From Adineta vaga (Eukaryota > Rotifera), in assembly GCA_021613535.1 (NCBI GenBank), contig CP075494.1, positions 682,001-746,000 on the forward strand: a stretch of DNA of 64,000 bases. Reading direction: 5' to 3'. Positions 59,067-64,000 of the stretch are shown piece after piece. The notes under the pieces were generated by a model. The model did no database searches, had not been told where the DNA came from, and saw only the letters and a list, made by a program, of their open reading frames with translations. A program made the translations under genes and the position numbers. Positions within the stretch are counted from its first letter, which is position 1. Each line of letters begins with the position of its first letter.

Positions 59067-59599
59067 TATTTGGCGAACCTGACAATTGATCCTCCCAATC
59101 TCTTGGGGATTACTTAGTGTACTGTTGTGGTAACTCTTCGCCTCCTCAGCGCGATGATTATCGATGGTCCTTTCATCCTCATACTAACAATTTCAATTTT
59201 GTCGGTTGGTTGAGATCGCAACACTTCGTGCCATTCATTGAGTCATCCGTGAGCAGAAGTTATGAAAGTGTCCCCGTTTTTATGCGGGTAATTTATTCCA
59301 CCAATCTTTCACTGGTACTCATACAACCGGTTAGTTAGTTTTACCGCAAAACTTCGCAACATCATCGTCATCATTAACGCCGATTGTTTCAACACCTACT
59401 AGTAAATGTCAACATCTTACTGTTAATCTTTTACAGAAGAACAGCACAACCAATGTTAAGAGTAACTTTTGATCTTTTGGGTACATATCTTTTCTCCCTA
59501 TTTTTGGATGCATAATATCTCTACCAGAATTTTCTTTGGACGAATTTTTTTGTTTCTCTGTAGACACGCTCGGGAATGCGTCTAATCTGCATCCGGGAG
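59067..59599 (+). mobile_element. Internal region of the small LTR element, no gag/pol
   Basis: About 530 bp between the two repeats. I see no protease, reverse transcriptase or gag motif, only short open frames. A purine-rich GGGAG directly precedes the right repeat. A TRIM-like non-autonomous element or an internal deletion would both fit. Confidence 0.55.
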
Positions 59600-59795
59600 T
59601 GTAACAATATCTGTGACAATATCGTTCTATCCTTTTTTCTTGGTTCTTCTTTTTCTGTCATCAATATCTCTGACTCTTCGTTGCACATATATAACTGCGT
59701 GTTTCTGTCTATAAAAGAGGCGATTTAGGAGAGGAATAAATGAATAAAGGCGCAGTTCCACCAGCGCATACATGTCGGTCCATCAAAAATCATCA
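59600..59795 (+). mobile_element. Right long terminal repeat
   Basis: TGTAACAATATC start, the same TATA-like and AATAAA features, ending near TCATCA. Compared with the left copy it is about 36 bp shorter in the pyrimidine-rich middle. ATAAT occurs immediately before the left repeat (58830-58834) and again at 59801-59805, possibly a target-site duplication. Confidence 0.65.
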
Positions 59796-59805
59796 CAGTA
59801 ATAAT

Positions 59806-61423
59806 CTCTATTACCCATGAGAAAAAAAAGGCAAAAAACCGCTGCCATATAGCGGTCCATATAAACCGCATTTTTTGCAGGTATTTGGCACCTTCATTAA
59901 TGCTCTAATTTCCGCTCTATGAAAAAACCGCATCTACCTGGGATCTTTGAAGAGCACCCTCAGTCACCCCTCTACATTCCAAGAGAGGTTGCCCTTCGAG
60001 GGACTTTGCAGGATCTTTTTCAAAAGTCCCAATGGACCCTTAAGTCATTTTTTGATCAGTAAATAATTCAAATTAACAGTAATTATATCAAAATATGATC
60101 GATATAGAATTAAATTCTGATCAGTAGTTTTTCAATTTAAATCAGTAAAAGTTTTACAAAAACTAGTAACAAAATATTTAATGAAGAAGTAAAGATTTTT
60201 TGAATTTTGAAGGCCAAATTCAACGTCTTTTCTTTTGCAGTTTTAGAGTTTTTGCAAAAGTATCGTTTACTTTTCTCTATTATATTCGTTTTAGTTTTTA
60301 TGAAATACTTAGTCTTTTCCCAACAGATACGCAATTTAATCGATTGATCACTATCAGTCAAGAGGAAAAGCAGATCCTCGCAGATATTTTTGAATTCTAG
60401 GATTTGAAAGAATCCAAAATGAATCAGGTAATACATCGAAATCTAAAAATTCATCTTTTCCCCTTGTTATTATTCCTATATCTAATATGACAATTTTCTT
60501 GTTATGAAATCACTTAAAGAACTTCATTCGTATGAATTTGATCATTTTGTACAACGCGAATATATGTTTCGAAGGAGAATTGGTGAGTGTAAGTTTTAAT
60601 TTAAGCGAGATTGCCATAGAAAGCTTTTCGAAAAATTTCAAATTTGAAACCTTTGAATTTAGATAATCCAAAATGTCAAAATATCTTTCTATTCTTTGTA
60701 ACTCTGTTAGTTGCTTCCACAGTGCTATGGTTAAAATAAAAACAATCCTAAAGACATTCATCTATTACATAAGTGTAAGGTATCGAGTAGATGTAATATT
60801 TAGAAAGTAGTTCACAAATAAACAGACAAGAAGTAGATCAATATATATGTGATAATCGAGGAATGTTATATAATGATGAATACTGGTAAAAATACCATAA
60901 TCTACTGAATTCTACTGATCATTTAATTTGTAGCCTAAAGTTTATCGCTTGTCAAACATTTCTATCTAGAAACTGACTGTTGTCTAGATCGAAGACAGTT
61001 GACATACAAATGAAATTATTTTGTGTTAAAATTAAACGCCCATTCTATTGCAGATTAAGACTTGTCTAAGATAAACTGTTGTTCTAAATTATTGTAATAG
61101 ACAGTCGTCGTTTAAGGTGGATGTGTGTCATCTGAAGGTGTTTCTTCGATGATCTCTTTCCATATTGAGGCTTTGAATTTAAGATGAATATTTTATCTAC
61201 ACCCTTGATTCATATTCAGTATTTAAGTAAATTAAACATCAATTTTTATTATAAGTTTATCTTCTTAAATACTTTGGAAAGATTTTCCATACTTATTATA
61301 CTAAATCTATAACTAGACTAAATGCACGTTTTAATATAGGCGTAGCATTGTATTCATTTGCTTACGAGTATAAATATCTATGAAAAAAGATTTTCCTTAT
61401 CATTTGTACACGGAATTGTTGCC
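59806..61423. other. Intergenic, nothing recognised
   Basis: Begins with AACCGC-type runs (59830-59930). Overlapping small frames on both strands at 60137-60761 look like AT-rich chance frames. No gene supported. Confidence 0.4.
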
Positions 61424-62335
61424 ATGAATACTACTATCAGTCTTATCATCGATATAATGGTATTAACTTTTGCAGCAATTGGACTTTTATCTTCAATTAT
61501 AATTCTTTCTCTTATTTTTATATATCGTTCTAAATATCTTCTAAATACTCCGATGTTTCTCATATGTAATACCTATATCTCTATTATATTTATCTGTTGC
61601 ATTTTATTAAATATGTATGGATATAGTCTCTATGGTAGTCTTTATGAAATAATTCCATTAAATTATCCTTGGTGTTATATACGTTCATATCTTTTACATG
61701 TTGGTACTTGTTTATTATATCATTCATTTTTTCTCTTAACATGCTTTCGTTTTTTTCGAATTGTTTTATACAAATATAAACAACTTCAAACTTTTCAATT
61801 TATATTTCAATTAACTCTTATTCATTGGTTAATTGACTTTCTTTTATTGATTCCATTGTTAACTCAACATTGGATTGAATACATATCCGAATGTTATTTT
61901 TGTGAAATTTTGTTTTCAAATTTTCAAGGTACATTATATGCTGGTGTGATTGCTTATTCCTTTCCAATGTTTAGTATTGTATTGATGTATACTTCAATTA
62001 TTCATTATATGAACAAAACAAAAAGTCAATCTATTTTACAAAATCGTCAACAAACTAATCGACGAGATTTTGTTGTTCTTCGTCGGATTATTATCTTGAT
62101 AGGAATTCTTACTACACTTTCGTTTCCAACTATTATAATATGGCTTAGTTTTGTAGTTACTAATTATATTGATCCAATTTATTATAAAATTGGATGGTTA
62201 TTGTTTGCTTTATCATTTTCAGTTTTACCAATCACATTCGCTTTATTAACATCTCAATTACGTGAATTATTAAAGATTCTTTATTATAGACAAAAATGTC
62301 GTATACAACCTATACAAACAATGACAACACATTAA
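61424..62335 (+). CDS. Seven-TM rhodopsin-like receptor, divergent
   Basis: 303 aa, single exon; ATG 61424 chosen because it sits just before TM1 (the open frame upstream starts without ATG). Seven hydrophobic spans are visible. The end of TM3 reads LLTCFRFFRI, with FRF in place of DRY. TM6 has TTLSFPTIIIW, and TM7 has SVLPITF where NPxxY is usual. Cys residues after TM2 (YPWCYIR) and in loop 2 could form the conserved disulphide. Such shortened orphan receptors are numerous in rotifers. Ligand unknown. A TGTGGG-type hairpin begins right at the stop codon. Confidence 0.8.
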   Translation: MNTTISLIIDIMVLTFAAIGLLSSIIILSLIFIYRSKYLLNTPMFLICNTYISIIFICCILLNMYGYSLYGSLYEIIPLNYPWCYIRSYLLHVGTCLLYHSFFLLTCFRFFRIVLYKYKQLQTFQFIFQLTLIHWLIDFLLLIPLLTQHWIEYISECYFCEILFSNFQGTLYAGVIAYSFPMFSIVLMYTSIIHYMNKTKSQSILQNRQQTNRRDFVVLRRIIILIGILTTLSFPTIIIWLSFVVTNYIDPIYYKIGWLLFALSFSVLPITFALLTSQLRELLKILYYRQKCRIQPIQTMTTH

Positions 62336-62394
62336 GATGTAGGTGTGAATGTGTATATTGTATTTCTCTCTAACTCATACCCATTTGCATCCTC
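62335..62394. repeat. TGTGGG-type hairpin 15 (degenerate)
   Basis: GATGTAGGTGTGAATGTG and CATACCCATTTGCATC arms, beginning at the GPCR stop codon. Confidence 0.5.
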
Positions 62395-62684
62395 GTCTGC
62401 TGCATCGACTTAATATAATATAAAACATTATAATAACTTCTACATAAATATACTTTTTCATCAGAAATAATTACTAAAAAAAGGTTTATAGATAATGAAA
62501 AAAAATTCATTATTGAAAATGTTGTTATCGGCTTAGAAAACTGAATTTCAATTTATTTTAACAAAACTGATGGAGGTGTTAAGCTTATATAACGTGATTC
62601 GCAATTACACAAAGATTCAGTAGCAGTGATTTCATAGTCATTATCATATGCACCAATTCAAGATGGATCGTATTTAATTGATCG

Positions 62685-62739
62685 GTATGGGTGAGGGTGT
62701 GGATGTAGAACAAAAATTGTAACCTTCATCAACACTCTC
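62685..62739. repeat. TGTGGG-type hairpin 16 (degenerate)
   Basis: GGGTGAGGGTGTGGATG and a weak CATCAACACTC right arm. Confidence 0.5.
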
Positions 62740-62871
62740 CGGTTTCTAAAAAACCTTTAGGAAGCGTCTTCTTCGAAAGAGACAAAAGTTTGGTTTTTAA
62801 GCTGAAGTTTGGCGAAAATAAAGATCTCAAATTCACTAATCTGCACGAAGACACGCACACCCACACCCTCA

Positions 62872-63442
62872 AGTAAGAAGCAAAATTCTGTGTTTTTTCT
62901 AAATATGTGTTCAGAGTTTTTGTCTGACTTAGGGCTGTTTCACTGCGAATAAATGTTTGTACAGAATTTTACTGTCAGCTATTTTGTGTTTTGATTGAAA
63001 TTTAATCAGACGAAATATGAAACGCTTTTTTAATATTTCTGTTTCGTAAAGCGAATTCTGCTCTACGAGATGTCATATCTAGTTTTCTTCTATATTGCAC
63101 GAAACACATTTAAAATCTGCTGCACTTTAAAAGGCCAATTGTGAAAAATTGGTGGTTTGATAAATGTCGATGTATGTGAAAATAGCTTTTAGGGAAATGA
63201 ACATAAGTTTTGTTTTTTTAGCTCTAATTTTTTGTAGAGAATTGAACGTTTTGCAATAATGTTGAGACAAACTTGTCCAAAAATACGATCTACGAAAAGT
63301 ATGGGATGCGCAAAAACCCCTTTTTTGCTTCTACAAACATCAATTTTGAGCCTTTCGAACATTTATTCGCAGTGAAACAGCCCTAAGTCAGACAAAAATT
63401 CTGAACACATATTTGGAAAAAACACAGAATTCTGCTTCTTAC
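62872..63442. mobile_element. MITE-like element with 86-bp terminal inverted repeats
   Basis: The left arm (62872-62957, from AGTAAGAAGC) and right arm (63357-63442, ending GCTTCTTACT) are inverted copies with only about three mismatches. The interior is about 400 bp and non-coding. The left end abuts a TGTGGG half-hairpin at 62851-62872. No certain target duplication: TA inside the outermost bases would fit Tc1/mariner-type insertion, but this is not decisive. Confidence 0.8.
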
Positions 63443-63643
63443 TGACCACTTATGATTCTCACCAGTCGCTTTCATGTACTCGAAAAACGAACGAACATTT
63501 TGTCTCAGAACTTTTGCAACAGTGGTTATATCGATATACCGACAATATTTCTTTTTGTTTGAGAGGGGCGTAATCAAAGAGCTAGATAGAAATTTGCAAA
63601 AATATTCTTTCTCATAATTCAACTGTTTGCGTAGATACATGCA

Positions 63644-63724
63644 TGGGTAGGTGTGGGTGTGAAATGAAAAGAGTACCTATACTCACACCACACCCTCACC
63701 CATCCATCCATCCATCCATCCTCA
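63644..63724. repeat. TGTGGG hairpin 17 plus CATC tandem
   Basis: GGGTAGGTGTGGGTGTG and ACTCACACCACACCCTCACC arms, followed by five CATC units. Confidence 0.7.
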
Positions 63725-63806
63725 ATATGGCTTAAAAATCCCATCAGTAACATTTTTGCTATATATTTATTGTAGATTGTTGTCGAATTTTATATTGAGT
63801 TAACAA

Positions 63807-64000
63807 ATGACTTCGCCATCGTTGACACCACCACAAGACTTCGTTCGAGATCTTGAGGATTTACAGCAGTTATGTGTTAAAATTCAAGAAAATATTGATA
63901 TAAAAAAGTTTAGAATCCAGAGAGAGGTGGATCAATTCACTGAAGAAGTGAAGCAATTGTTCGACAAAGGCTCGAAGGAAGAATCGAGCGGTTATTTGAA
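63807..64000 (+). CDS. Partial gene at window end, coiled-coil-like
   Basis: ATG at 63807 opens MTSPSLTPPQDFVRDLEDLQ and the frame stays open to the window end (64 codons). The sequence is charged and heptad-like (QREVDQFTEEVKQLFDKG), suggesting a coiled coil. No family can be named. Codon use looks like a real gene and the frame is free of the AT-rich drift of nearby intergenic sequence. Confidence 0.6.
   Translation, partial: MTSPSLTPPQDFVRDLEDLQQLCVKIQENIDIKKFRIQREVDQFTEEVKQLFDKGSKEESSGYL

Noticed and set aside
60137-60761. Opposing open frames on both strands
   Set aside because: Lys/Phe/Leu-rich chance frames of AT-rich DNA with no motif.
63383-63640. 85-codon minus-strand frame
   Set aside because: It overlaps the right terminal inverted repeat of the MITE-like element and has no domain.
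23683-63724. CRISPR-like array from the recurring hairpins
   Set aside because: Copies are kilobases apart, palindromic and irregularly spaced in a eukaryotic genome; not an array.

Overview
The window reads as nuclear DNA of a bdelloid rotifer (Adineta/Rotaria type). It is AT-rich. Genes are split by short GT-AG introns of mostly 50-70 nt. It carries large bacterial-type genes that have acquired introns, rotifer-style F-box/LRR, NHL and FG-GAP proteins, and many short hairpins built from TGTGGG. As I recall, TGTGGG is the bdelloid telomere unit. I could run no search, so the species and all homology statements rest on motif recognition.

Region 1 (about 0.3-21.4 kb) is a biosynthetic locus. 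A 20-exon gene (298-19718) splices in frame to a 6,016-residue nonribosomal peptide synthetase ordered C-[C-A-T]-C-[C-A-T]-[C-A-T]-[C-A-T]-terminal domain. The terminal domain has about six membrane segments and left-handed beta-helix (hexapeptide) stretches, like the C-terminal part of bacterial Pls/epsilon-poly-lysine synthetases; I see no thioesterase. A CYP51-like cytochrome P450 follows 150 bp later on the same strand. Modules 1 and 2 are a 3.6-kb duplication that is nearly identical except in two short patches that line the adenylation-domain substrate pocket.

Region 2 (22-30 kb) holds a 13-exon gene for a predicted 1,780-residue surface protein. It has three tandem units (membrane segment, Cys-rich ectodomain, membrane segment), a seventh membrane segment, a Ser/Thr linker and an extracellular seven-repeat FG-GAP beta-propeller. 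I do not know a described family with this architecture.

Region 3 (30-64 kb) is a patchwork of ordinary metazoan genes: SDR, UDP-glycosyltransferase, dispanin, F-box protein, four-TM protein, RING-H2 protein, serpin, LRR receptor, PARP-like protein and GPCR. Mixed in are broken genes (F-box/LRR, NHL, SUKH, glycoside hydrolase plus ricin-B-like lectin) and small mobile elements: a short LTR pair at 58.8-59.8 kb and a MITE-like TIR element at 62.9-63.4 kb. About 17 TGTGGG hairpins or half-hairpins lie between 23.7 kb and the end, often just after stop codons; none was seen in the first 23 kb.

Together this resembles the foreign-gene-rich, transposon-rich, often subtelomeric accessory compartment described for bdelloids. 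The strongest candidates for something new are pocket-restricted divergence between otherwise homogenised NRPS modules, the three-unit beta-propeller membrane protein, and the dispersed telomere-like hairpin family.
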